This document shows, in pieces, positions 19,689 through 31,160 of a DNA stretch of 31,277 bases. Source of the stretch: Lichtheimia corymbifera B2541 (taxonomy: Eukaryota; Mucoromycota; Mucoromycetes; Mucorales; Lichtheimiaceae). Location of the stretch: the NCBI GenBank assembly GCA_000697475.1, contig JNEU01000971.1, positions 1 through 31,277 of the forward strand, written 5' to 3'. Within the stretch, counting starts at the first letter, position 1, and the number at the start of each line of letters is the position of its first letter. Under the pieces are notes generated by a model. That model saw only the letters and a list, made by a program, of their open reading frames with translations. It did not search any database and was not told the DNA's origin. The translations under genes and the position numbers were made by a program.

Positions 19689-19895
19689 TGTTTTCGAAAA
19701 AGAGTTTTGTGTAAAGAAAAAGAGAAAAAAGAAATCGAGACTCGAAGCGCGGGTTGCCACACCTTATACAAGTAGGTCGCGTTAGTCTGCTGACGTCTAC
19801 GATCCGACTAGCATTATACCTCCTCCGACAACGTTACTTTTTTAGGAGACATTGCACAATCATCTTGTCCACTCCCTCATAATACAACTTTTTTT

Positions 19896-22800
19896 TTATT
19901 GCTGTGTTCGCTGCCGTCGTGGCATATACATGTAATCTTCGGTCCCAATGACATAAAATAACTTATACGTATGTAAACATATCTTATGCTCAAGCCCACT
20001 ACGAGCATCCACCACGTCGTTAGGGAGTATCCTTTGCAAGTTGCGCCGGAGAAACGGAGGTCGAGCATGATTACTCAGTACAGTAGATGATGTCTCCTCT
20101 TCCATATTCTTGAATGCTGTCACATAGTCTTCATAGCTTTTGGTCCTCTCATTGCCAATTTCATCTTCAGGCGTCATAAGCGTGATGGATACAGTACACT
20201 TGTTTGCTTCTTCAGGAGCCTAATCGACGAGAAAGTAAGATATGGGTGTATCACGTTGACCGTGTCTGGGGCTTACCTTTGATGCAAATAGAATATACAA
20301 CCGAGAAGTTTTGGATTGCAGCTCTTTGGCTTTGAGATAGTAATATGACACGGTATCCAAGGTAGCCGATGGTAATCCTTCACCCTCGTCAGTGTAAAGC
20401 TTCATCAGGTCACGTGAATCAGGGTCAGTCACCGCGTGATTAGCTTGCAGACATAAAGCCTGGAGCACCTTGTCCACTGTAAATAGCTTATAGCCTTCCA
20501 CACCAAAGATATAACGTGCGCATGCTTCGAAATCACCAGGATCAATGCTGTTGCGGATCATTTCTCGGACGAGGTCGAGTAGCGTAGCGTAATAGCCTTC
20601 CGAAAATGTGAGATTCACACCTATTTTACTAGTCAGCATATTTCCTCTTTCTCGTAAAAGTCCATCAGCAACAAGGTTTACCATTGTGTTTCACCTTTTT
20701 GGCCTTCACGTCAAGCTCAGCACAATATCTCTCCTTGGTGCCTTCAGGGTCCTGAACATATCTTTTGGCTATGGCTTTCATTGTCTCGAGTCGTTCATAG
20801 AGTATCTACGTATGAGATTATACATCGTCAATATATGCTTCATTACGTAACAGAATAAAAAGTACCTGGAATAGACGAGTGAAGCAGTATAGGGTATCAT
20901 TTGCCACAAAGCCGTTTACTACCATGATATCATGAGCATCACCAGTACACATGATGCATACTCCACAGCATACCTTTGTTCTGGTTTCCACCTTTTGGTG
21001 ATGGTGGACAGCCGCTCATGAAGGAGTTGATAAACTTGGATGTAAATTTCTTCATGGTCTTGATGGTATTGAGGCCGTAATCCATGCGAGATGTAATATA
21101 AAGTGATAAAAGCTCTCCGATATCACTGACAACATTGGGATCACAAATATGGAATGTCATGTGTGGCGGGTCGGTGCGAGTATCATCACGTCGTTCGAAA
21201 TGTAAACACTCAATCTCGGTTATCAGTGCTTTGTTGCTGATGATTTTCTTGTCAATGCTCTTGAAGGATCCACTGCTAATGTCGAGAGCCTTGTAATAGC
21301 TATCCCTTTCAGCTTCCTTCCACGCCTTTTCTGAGCTGGTCTATCAAGCTGGATTAGTGACCATGCTTCTCCACGATCTTTTAAAGGAATGTACCTTTTT
21401 CTTTTTCCATTCTTCCAGCTTTGTCTTTAGTAATTTGAGCACAGGGGAGACGGTTTGTGACGGATTGGCTTGTAGTAATTCAGCAATCTTATTGGCCTCC
21501 TTGGGGTATAATCGTTCGATGGCAAGTTTGTAGGCCATCGCGGTGCCTGCACCGAGAAATGCTGGTGGTTGATATTGTGATCGCTGTTTGGATGAAAGCT
21601 TCGCCATGGCATCTGACATTTGTGTCAACAAGCCGAGCAGGTTGGTTCCTGAATCAATCAATCGATCCAACGCATATCGCTGCTCTTCAACCTTGTGGAG
21701 ATTCTCTTCGGCTTGGTTCTTTTTTGATGCAATAAATCCACCATCTTCACTCGCCCAAATTGGATGCGACGCATAATTGTCATTCAGTACTTGGCTACAA
21801 AGCGTATCACGTCCTGAACATGTCGGGCTATCGGCCTATCGTTTAAAAAGATAATGCATGTAAATACGTGTATCTATTCACTTCGTATATGCAAATATGT
21901 ACCTGCTTTGATATTAATCGATAGCTTGGACCTGGATCATTCGATAGTTTCATCCTTGTTCGCTCTTCCTACGTTACTCTGTCAGTAACAGTAACATGGT
22001 CACAACATCATTATTGAACCATACCCGTTTGCTGTCCTTGCTCTTTGTATTGCTCCGTACAGGGTTTGTGTGACCATTCGTCTTCATTCCACCATCAGCG
22101 ACATGTGTTGCAGCACCATACGAGATGAGATGTTTGAACTCGTCTAATAATGCTGGGTCCCCTTTGAGGAAGTCGGTTGCCTTGTTGATTGTCGCCTTAA
22201 CACCAATGATACCTTGGTTGAAAAGGTTGAGGAGTTCGAGAAAGCATTCGTACGAGATTTGGTTGTCGATATACCGCCGTACACGCTCAAAAAATTGACC
22301 ATTCTCCAATACAAGCGCCATCTCTTCCTCTACCGATAATTGCCTTCGCTGTTTTCTCTTCTATTGTTCAAGGAGTCAGTGGTCAAGAATGAATGCGATT
22401 TTATCTAGAGGATAGTTACCAGAGCATAGACTTCGCCAAGAGCACCACCAATCGATTCTCCTTCTATGATTCAATTAGCACGTTTGAGAGCTAGATGGTA
22501 GAGATATGTAACGTACCGCCATCAGAATGAATGATAAACCTTTTGAATTCTCGAATCAACTTTGGCTCATCGGCAAATAGCTTCTTTACGATATCAAATA
22601 CCTAAAGATCGCATGAGTACTCACCGCATATCCATCCTTTTTTTGTTCCCAAGTCCACTTACACCCTTGCCATTCAAACGTTTTGCTTCATAATCCTTCA
22701 GCGTCTTCGCAAAACTTTGATATAGATCCGGCTTGCTAGCCAAGTGTTTCTATAGGAAGATATAAAGTCAATAAGAATCACTAACCCTAGTTCCCAGTAG

Positions 22801-23908
22801 CAGCTAACCCACCTTGAGCATGATTATAAAGTTGTATGCCAATTGAAACTCGAACGGCTCTCGATGATCCTTAAACCCATACAAAATAAGTTCTGCTTCC
22901 ATCTCGCGGTCTTTGCACTAGTATCATATAGCGCTGATCAGTGAGCTGTATTTCAGAGAAGCTTGCTTAACACACTTACTTCCGCGTCAGGAATATAAAT
23001 GATGCGGTAGCCTGGAGGTAAAAATCGATTGAAGCCCACAACAAGCTCACGTTGTCCTCGAAATATTTTGGAGATTGAATCGACAATTTGTGCAGTAGGT
23101 AGACTAATGAAAAAGCATGAGCATAAACTCGCGGAATTCTTTTGATCCATTACCTGTCACTTTTGGCTGCACGCATGATATCAAGGAATTCATTGTACTC
23201 TCGTGGGTCCAGCGCATACTTGACTCTGGTCAAAAATTCGATGGCTTCATTGGGATCCATAAGAGAATATCGGAGTTGATCACGATCGGTGGATTGGTCA
23301 AGGCTGATAGGTGGTTTGGGTGATACTCGGTCGATGAATGGCATTGAGGATGCATTGACAGCATCAAACTGCTGGTGCTCGAGCCTGGGTTTCTTCCTGA
23401 GGGGTGCAGTATAAGGATATAAATCATCATCATCATCATCATCATCGTCGTCGCTGCTGCTAATGATGGCATTGACAATTGCACTGGATCTCAACGAAGA
23501 CGTATGGGTAGTTTGATAATGGGCATCGGTGTCATTGTCTTCTCGTGGTCGCTTGTCACGTGTACGTAAACAGTATAATAGGCGTGTCTTGTCGTTCGTG
23601 CCTTTGACGGTGTGATCTCGTAACGATGGCGGTGACAACATACTAGGACTTGCCGACTGCTGTCTCGATCCGCCTTCATTAAAGGAATCAGAGTCATCTT
23701 GGATATCAGATTGCGATCCATTGGCCGAATAGCTGCTGGAATATGCTTCATAGGCATGGCGGGGTCGTAGTTGAATGGGGTCGTTTGCGAGTGTAGCGAG
23801 TCCAAGGTGGTCATTATTGCTGTCGTTGTTGTGGGATATACTGTCTTCTTTGTGTCGGGAGGTGCTTGGAGATGCGCATTCCTCGCTATTGTGTCGAGGT
23901 GTACCCAT
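19896..23908 (-). CDS. SIN3: Sin3 transcriptional corepressor scaffold
   Basis: 1084 residues from 14 exons (23908-23154, 23103-22980, 22917-22813, 22749-22663, 22601-22517, 22463-22420, 22360-22025, 21968-21903, 21835-21395, 21340-20974, 20918-20866, 20805-20682, 20620-20277, 20219-19896). A disordered acidic N-terminus has a run of ten Asp. PAH1 (about 218-290) contains REYNEFLDIMRAAKS and ELVVGFNRFLPPGYRI. PAH2 (about 316-385) and PAH3 (about 418-480; QISYECFLELLNLFNQG) follow. The HDAC-interaction region (PGPSYRLISK, CSGRDTLCSQVLNDNYASHP) spans about 520-700, then the C-terminal Sin3 domain. Sin3 docks repressors through PAH domains and holds the Rpd3-type deacetylase. Exon 12 uses the donor AATG|GTAAAC; the earlier GT would bring a stop. 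All introns are GT-AG, about 47-81 nt. Confidence 0.93.
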
Positions 23909-24217
23909 ATTGTGTATGCGTGTGTGTGTTCAAAGCGGAAAGACGTCGCGTGGCGGAGGGAAGAGACCTACCACACGAGATTGAAAAGCGAGAGACGTTA
24001 TGTGACGGAGCGTTGAAATGATCTGCTTTGACCCTGAGTAGTATGATTTAAAGAGTCATTCTTGGCGTGTGGATGTATTATCGTGCCTCTGTCGTAGATG
24101 GGATTAATTCATTGTTTAGTTAATAAAGATCAAGGAACGTGCATGATAGAGCTCTTGTACATTGGTATGCTTCAACAATCAACTCTATAATATTACAACC
24201 AAAACAAAACATAGCGC
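23909..24217. other. SIN3 promoter and UBA4 3' region
   Basis: Purine-rich on the plus strand next to the SIN3 start (its C- and T-rich leader on the minus strand). No other gene is seen. Confidence 0.5.
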
Positions 24218-26052
24218 TTAATATATGGGGAAATTGGGATCTATATCAGTGGCCCACTTGTATAGGCCTCCAGAGATATCGCGTGCATTTGTAATACCAT
24301 GCTTTTGTAACAATCGTACAGCCAATTGCGAATCATTACCCAGCCGGCAAACTACGTAGACTATAAAGAGCATAATGAATCAATACACACAAAGAATACC
24401 GATTCCCCCAAAAAAGCTTATCCGTACCATTGTCGGTTTCCTTTGCCTCCATATCCTTCTTCAACTCTGATATCCGCTTTTCCAAGTTGGCCAATGGTAT
24501 GCTTAGACTGCCAGGAAGACTGCAAATGCCAAACTGAACCGGTGCCCGTACGTCGAGTAGCACATGTGCTTCGTTGTTCTTTACCACATCATTGTATTGC
24601 TAGGAAAAGGGATATATGTAAGGAAACAAAGAATATCATTAATTATCATAAAGACTAACCTGTACATTGATGCGTTCTTTGGGTTCAAGGACAGAAAGTG
24701 AAAGCTCCTAAGCCCAAAAGGTCAATGCTCCATCACAATGTGTGTTGACTCACTCTCTTACCTTGTCATTTGCGCCTGCTCCGCAGAATTGGACGTAGTC
24801 GATGAGAGCTGTGATGGTAGGATTCTCTCCGCACACGACACAATCCTTTCGTTTTCCACGAAGCTTCATTGTTCTGAACATGGGTGAATAGCTGCCTGAA
24901 AAGATCAAGAAACTTGGCGGGTCATTGGCTAAATATCATCGCGTGAGCGTTGGCTAGTTTGCATTACTTCCCCCCTTGCATGTATCTACCATTTGATCCA
25001 GTGATAATCTTGATTGCTTCCAAGGCTTGCAGAGTACCAATCACGCCGGGCACTAGACAAGCATAGTTCTTAGTTGAATATGATACTTCGCTCATATGGG
25101 TAATTCAACCTACCTACGCCAAGGACACCACCATCTGAGCAATTGGTCACAGTTTCAGCAGGAGGCGGCACAGGATGCAAGCAACGGTAACAAGGGCCAC
25201 CATTATAATTGTACACGGTAAGCTAATATTGTCCCTAGTCAACAAATTGCCAGCTATAAAATCTTTTGTATCGTAGGTTACCTGACCATCCATTCTCAAA
25301 GCACTGCCTGAAACAAGAGGCTTGCCCGCCAAAACACATGCATCATTCAGTAGATAGCGAGTGGCCACATTATCAGTTGCATCTAGCACCACGTCGTACC
25401 TGAATATCATTGTATAAGCATCATCGTGTAACCTATCCAAACGTTTCCCCCCTTCCACATACTGTTTGATGATATCCAATGCATTGGTGCTATCCAGGAG
25501 GATTGGGTAAGGTGTGACATGACATCCAGGGTTGATTCTGTTAAAAGGGGGCCGTGGATCAGTATCTCCAGTCAATCGATTGACATCACGTGACCTTACT
25601 CGTGAACAGCCATCATTGCCGAGACAGCCTTGTTGATACCTTGAGTCCTTTCCTTATGTATCACTTGACGATGCAAATTGGAAACATCAACGTCATCATG
25701 GTCCACAACACCAAGTCGACCAACGCCTCCGGCACCAAGGTACAGCAATGCAGGAGCACCAAGACCACCGGCACCCACAACAAGGATAGAACTATTGCGT
25801 AGCTTTAATTGACCTATAAGCCAATAAAGATTAGCTATCATTATATTGATGTTTAGACCCTGAAAGCAACATGCCTTCAATGCCAAAGTCGGGAAGGATC
25901 AATTGTCTGCCAAAGCGTCGGATCTCTGGATTGGTGAGGCGATCAGCTTGTTGAAAAGAAGGTTGTTGATTGACTGGTTTGGATTCTAGTTGGGACTCCA
26001 ATTCAGCAACACGTTGGCGTAAACGTTGGTTTTCTTGTTCAAGGGTGTCCAT
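24218..26052 (-). CDS. UBA4: Uba4/MOCS3-like Urm1-activating enzyme (E1-like plus rhodanese)
   Basis: 428 residues from ten exons (26052-25875, 25813-25600, 25537-25463, 25399-25282, 25222-25114, 25052-24990, 24928-24762, 24707-24660, 24599-24428, 24360-24218). A short coiled coil ([19 protein letters not shown]) leads into the adenylylation domain with GAGGLG at 73-78 and [13 protein letters not shown]. Zinc ligands are CYRC (206/209) and CVVC (282/285). The thioester Cys is C223 in TNCSDGG. The rhodanese domain carries its sulfur-accepting Cys386 in CRLGNDS. The enzyme activates and thiocarboxylates Urm1 for tRNA 2-thiolation and urmylation. Intron 1 needs a GC donor (GAAG|GCATGT). An upstream in-frame ATG (26166) would add a non-conserved leader. 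Confidence 0.94.
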
Positions 26053-26371
26053 GGCCAGGTCGAACGATCGATGAGGGAAAACGAAAAAAAAGAGAGGGGT
26101 AGAACGACAAGCGTGCGAAAGAAGCCCACCAATGACTGCAAGCCCGGTCGGGAAATCTTGTGTCACCAGTCATTGCAGGAATTGTATGCTAATGTTTCTC
26201 GATAAACAGGATAGTTTATTTGAATGAATGAGATTCTGTCTATCAGTCTACAATGACCGATGCATGTATTGTAAGATGGGAGAAAAATGACAAGCATAGC
26301 TGGAACACAAATTCAAAACAATAAACGAAAAACAAAACAGAAGGATGGTTGAGAGGGGTGGCTATCAATAT
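26053..26371. other. UBA4 promoter and PITP 3' region
   Basis: No gene is seen. An A-rich segment after the PITP stop is compatible with a 3' UTR. Confidence 0.5.
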
Positions 26372-27572
26372 CTACTTGCCGTCGGTGCTTGTGGCAATGC
26401 TGGCAGAATCCGAAGGGGATGGGACTACCACAGCAGGTCCTTCCTTACGTTGAACATCCAAATCCTTCTTGATTTGTTCCTCCAGATCTCGGATATCTTG
26501 AATCGACATACCATACCATTGATCCATCCAGCAGAACAATTGTCTTTTGACATCATATAATAGAATAGCACCGTCATCAGTCATCATAGTAAATAATACT
26601 TATAGCTAAATAGCGCCATTACCTGTGGAACTTGAGGAATAAATTATGGATCGTCTTTGAAAGGAAAGATTCGACCTTGCCTTGAAGACCAAACCACTTG
26701 AATTCGATATACACCAGCTTGTAGCATGTCATGACAGGCTCACACGTCTTGATCCAATCCTTTTCAGTCAAGGGTCCACGTCCAGTTTTGGTTGAATGCA
26801 CCAATCTAGGATCTTCTTGAGGCTTGTATTCCTTGGGATCAACCTTGTCGTTGGCAACATCAATTAAAATCACTTCTCGTTTCTTGAGATCAGCATCCGA
26901 GATCTTGAGTGCATTGGTGAGCTCGCCACGGGACTTGTCCACATGCAAGGTTTCATAGACAATGGAAAAGTTATCCTTCATGTAACCATTCTAAATGACA
27001 ACATCACCAATTAAGCATGCATTGTTTTCGACCAGAACCCCTCCCTTCTTCATAAACCTCAATTACCTTCAATACTAGAAACATGGCACGTCAAATATAA
27101 AGATGTCGAAGGAGGAAAACCCCGTGAGTATATATATATATATATCACCTAATTCATTCAATTTTTACCTGTTTTGCAGTATGGGTACGCGTTCCAAGCC
27201 TAAGCATTCGTGTTAGAAATTTGGTCAACATACACAGACGAAAGGCTTACCTCTTCATATAAATCCAATGCACCGGCAGGCGCCAATGCACGAACAAAGC
27301 CGGGTACCCGTGAAGCTAAGCGAAAGATCTTGTAGGTATACTGGCCCTTTTCACCATTCTCTTTCTCATATGGCTCGTTCTTGATGACTTCGACTCCTTC
27401 ACCACCACCCGTTTGTTCCTTGGAAGCCATAGCAGTTGCATAGAGCTGGCCTATTAGTAATGGATACTACTCATCAGTAAAGCGGCCTGACACATCCCTT
27501 GTCTCCATACTTGCCGATTTGATATTCTGATTGGGTACAATTGTTGACGACACGGTATTCCTTGATGAGCAT
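26372..27572 (-). CDS. Class I phosphatidylinositol transfer protein
   Basis: 278 residues from six exons: 27572-27515, 27450-27251, 27199-27169, 27074-27067, 26990-26623 and 26543-26372. It shows the StAR-like PITP signature from [12 protein letters not shown] and YQIGQLY through [64 protein letters not shown] and [12 protein letters not shown]. These proteins exchange phosphatidylinositol and phosphatidylcholine between membranes; animal PITPalpha/beta are the closest type I know. A poorly conserved tail rich in Pro, Ser and Ala follows. Intron 1 uses a GC donor (ATCG|GCAAGT). Exon 4 is an 8-nt microexon needed for the frame. The intron before it contains a TA run. Confidence 0.93.
27067..27074 (-). 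other. 8-nt microexon of the PITP gene
   Basis: TATTGAAG lies between CTAG| and |GTAATT. It completes a Val codon and supplies Leu-Lys, giving CKTVLKNGYMK, which aligns with the conserved CRTVITNEYMK of animal PITPs. Skipping it shifts the frame and gives a stop within seven codons. Confidence 0.88.
27127..27145. repeat. TA dinucleotide run inside a PITP intron
   Basis: About nine TA units in the intron just upstream of the microexon. Length variation here could affect splicing of the small exon. Confidence 0.85.
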
Positions 27573-28294
27573 GGTGAATCAGTGAAAAAGAGATGGGCAA
27601 GAAAGAAAAGAAGTCTTTGAAGCACGAGAGAGCGGGGAAGACTAAAATTGACGTATACGTAGTGAACGTCAACGGCACATGTCCAAAACAAAACGGGTTC
27701 TCAAGCAGGCCTTGGCATTGGAAGCCCCCCCTTTTTTTATCTCACATGATATCACCACATCTGTTTTCACTGCTATGACACGAGACAATCATTGTAGTTC
27801 CCCGTATCTCTGTAGTATATCCAACGTCGTCAAGGGTAACTATGCCGTCGGATCCATGTCGGTAACCACCCCCGATACATTTAACGCATTAGTGACCCAA
27901 TCCCATCTAATCATCTAGATGACAATGGTCCATCACCCCAATAGTGCTGCTAGTAATCACATTTTCTCATTAAAGTGTTAATAAAACAAACCGATCAAAC
28001 ACGACAATAGCATATCATTCATGCGAATGGGACCATTCCAGGGAACACAAAATGCTCTGTGTATCGTTACTTGTTTTTCCCGGCCCGCATTTCCGCTAGT
28101 TGCACGCGCACACACACACTACCCATTTCATATCAGGATGCCTTGTGGATGAGCCATGAGACACAATCACCCTGACCTATTGATTTATTCAAAGACATAT
28201 TATTATGGGTGATGATCATTATGCTATGCAAGATGATGATTTATTACTATGTAATGTAGGGAGGATCATTTACATAAAGTGGTGATGGTCTCTG
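27573..28294. other. Spacer between PITP and the HMG-box gene
   Basis: It holds the PITP promoter and the 3' region of the HMG-box gene. A plus-strand frame of 79 codons (27679-27918) is open but has no recognisable domain and no splice or promoter support. Confidence 0.45.
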
Positions 28295-30281
28295 TTAATG
28301 CTTGTCATACCATTCAGCCATCGCGAGAAGTTTCTCTTTGTTGGTCTTTTTTGTGAGTTGCGCTTTTTTGGTATTATTCTCCACGAATGATTTGTAGTAT
28401 TCCGGATTTTCTTCCATGAACTTTTGGCGAGCTTCCAGAGACCGATCCTTGTACACATTCTTCGATGCCTCATCAAGTTCTTTCCACTTCCGGGAGACGA
28501 TGGCGTTGATATCTTGAAATTTGAGGTCTGGGTTCTCTGCTTTCAGCTTGGGATACATCTCACGACTGTAGAGTACAAAGCTATTCGGTGGCAACTTTGG
28601 TTTCTTTTCACGGTGTGTATCATAAAATTCCTCCTTTAGCCGTTTGCATTCATCACGGTATTTCTGCTTTTCTTCCTATAACCCCAAAGTCAATACATGA
28701 ACAAGATCGAGAATGAACAAAGTGATACGTTACCTCTGGAAGATCTCGCCACATTTGTGAAATCTTCTGGCTGACCTCCTTGTTACTGAGGGCCTCGGTA
28801 GCAATGATTTCCTTGCGCATAGCCGTGTTGAAAAGGAAAAAGGGATTGTACTTGTTGCCAGGTCGCGGAACGTTGTGCACATACTTGCGTGTATACTTAG
28901 CTTTTTCTGGATCCTCCGGTTCTTTTGGTGCCTGACTGCTCATCTGGGATTGTTCATCAACAAATGATGTCTGCTCATAGTCGGATGCAATATAATCTTC
29001 TTCATCTGAAAACATGGGGTCGGGTCGAAGTGCCTTTCCTTTGCCTTTTTTTCAAATGCACACACACAATGAGAAGGTTGATGGATACGCAAATAGATAA
29101 AGATAACTTACCTTTCTTTACTTTACTAACCACATCCACTGAAACTGAGTCAGGCGTAATCGGCTTTGGTTTCTTTGCCCGCTTGGCATCAGTCGTCTTG
29201 TTCGCCCTTTTCTGTTTCCGTTTGACGGGAGGAGCAGCATAATATTCAGTGTCGTCCAGCTTGGTTGATGCACCAACAAGTGGCCTTTTAAATGCTGGTG
29301 ACTGGGTGTGAAGGTAACGCGGGGCAACAGGCCTTTTTGGTTGTGATTCTTCATCCTCGGTATCCAACATCTCATCGTTCTCTTCATCATCGTCCTCTTC
29401 AGGCTGGAAATCTGATTCTGAATCATCGTCATATCGATGCAGTCGTGGTCGTTGTGATGAATGTGTCTGTTTCTTCATTCGACTATGGTTGCGACGTTTT
29501 TTGATCGGCAGATCCCACGTATATAAATCATCATTGTGATTCGCCATTCTTGAGGACGTTGCATGTGTATTGCGACTGTCATTGATTCCAAGATTGGAAA
29601 CGTCTTCATCGATCATATCATCATCATCATCCTCTTCATCAAAGTCAATCGAAGCTCCAGTCGCTTTATACGTTGCTGGCTTTGCAAACCGCTTAGTAAA
29701 GTGCTGTAATAAAGAGTCGCTGTCTTGTGTGTCATCGTCGTCATCATCATCATCATCGTCGATCATATCAAGTTCCTCTCTCTCCACTTTTGCAAGCAAG
29801 TCGTCCTCTGCATCGTCCTCCTCTTCCTGCTCACTGAGTCGTCGTCGACCATTGTTGATGTCCTTGGTGCTGTGGTTTGTTTTGGATGATAGCGAAAAGA
29901 GCATTGGTTTATGTGTGTTGAATGTTGAAGAAGTTGATGGCATTTCCTCGGTAAGCGCTAGTCCTGTATCATTGTCATCTTCGAAACGACCTCGTTTGTT
30001 GGCTGTGAACCTTGCGTTCTCCTTATCAGCTTTGTACATCACTCGCTTCCCGTCCTTTTTGCTCTGACCGGCTGGTTGGCTATGATCGTCCCATTCTCGT
30101 CGTTCATGGCGGATTGTGAATCGTGTCCTGCAGTTCCTGCATTGACTATGGAATATAAAGGAGGATCAGGAAGACGATCACCAACGCATTCTATACGCCA
30201 TGTCACTAGAATATCAACTCACCCTTGAGAAGCACTATTCAGCAAGATATTGGTCGATTGACATCGCGGACAAGTGGGCAT
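28295..30281 (-). CDS. Zinc-ribbon protein with two C-terminal HMG boxes
   Basis: 594 residues from four exons: 30281-30223, 30145-29112, 29044-28734 and 28675-28295. The N-terminus is a zinc ribbon (Cys 4, 7, 22 and 25: CPRC ... CRNC, then RTRFTIRHERREW), like the ribbon of some transposase-related and transcription-associated proteins. A long disordered, very acidic middle (Asp and Glu runs, basic patches KRKQKRANK) follows. HMG box A (about 425-495; NPFFLFNTAMRKEI ... ISQMWRDLPEEEKQKY) and HMG box B (about 500-572; PPNSFVLYSREMYPKLK ... VSRKWKELDEASKNVY) end the protein. HMG boxes bend DNA, so a chromatin role is likely. I do not know a named family with this exact order. All introns are GT-AG. 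Confidence 0.82.
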
Positions 30282-30622
30282 TGTGTTGGCCAAACGCACT
30301 GAGGTGTTTGTGAAAGCGAAGCCAGCGACGTTTTGTACAAATGAAAAAGATAGCGCGTAGAGCGTGTATTCTCTTTTTGGCGGACTTTTTGTTTTATCCT
30401 TTCCTTCTCCAGCTTTGTAAATCCCTGATTAGCTACTATATAATAAAGGATATTTCTTTGTTCGAGTAATGGTTCATTATGATCGCTCGCTACAATTGAA
30501 TACACTTGGTCTAAGATGTGATACAGAAACTTATTAAACGTTTCCACCTGACAAAGGACATCTTGCAAAATGAAGCTCATTGTTGTCTGCCTTTCCTCAG
30601 TTCTTAAGGGCACGGTCGTCAT
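30239..30622 (-). CDS. Doubtful ORF upstream of and overlapping the HMG-box gene
   Basis: A 127-codon frame begins MTTVPLRTEERQ and includes an amphipathic, protein-like stretch (SFILQDVLCQVETFNKFLYH, LLEQRNILYYIVANQGFTK). Its 3' end runs through the first exon of the HMG-box gene in another frame on the same strand, so both cannot be ordinary genes as drawn. It may be the first exon of a separate small gene with an unseen splice, an upstream ORF, or chance. No family is recognised. Confidence 0.3.
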   Translation of the reverse strand: MTTVPLRTEERQTTMSFILQDVLCQVETFNKFLYHILDQVYSIVASDHNEPLLEQRNILYYIVANQGFTKLEKERIKQKVRQKENTRSTRYLFHLYKTSLASLSQTPQCVWPTQCPLVRDVNRPISC

Positions 30623-30639
30623 TCATGGCATTAAAACAC

Positions 30640-31160
30640 TTTCTTACTCATTCAGTGGGGAATGACTACAAGCGCACCAAAAGTATAGGCATGGTAGTAG
30701 CGTATTAATCCAGCCAACTAACCAAATAAACATATCGCTCATCAATCGTCATTGGCCATGCGCTCACCAATTTTCCTCCATCCTCTCAAACACTACTATA
30801 TTATCAGTTCACTCAACCTGCTTGCACTATCATCCTCTTAATTAAAATTGGTTCATGCAAGTCGACCTTCTCCTCCATCCAAATGTGATGTGGAGCTGTT
30901 ATTGCCATGGTACATATACCTTGACACACACCTTCATTATTGGGTGTTGTCTAATTATGTACCTTCCTAAAAGCAATCATCATCCATTGGTGCAGCAACC
31001 TGCCAAGGAACACGTTTGTGTAATTACTACGTGTCATACACTCAGCTCTTCATCTTTCCGTCAATGCACGCAGTCAACACCATCCAGTAGGAAAAAGCAA
31101 CTCCATCACGCATACGGCATAGGTAAAACATAAAGGTGTCTGTTTCTCAACATTTTCATA
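30640..31160. other. Stretch without a convincing gene
   Basis: A 92-codon plus-strand frame (30855-31133) is open but low in complexity, with no domain. Part of it resembles spliceable sequence (CATG|GTACAT ... CTAAAAG|CAATC), but none of the joins gives a convincing product. Confidence 0.4.

Noticed and set aside
27679..27918. 79-codon plus-strand frame in the PITP/HMG spacer
   Set aside because: Open but without domain, splice or promoter support; kept only as a note.
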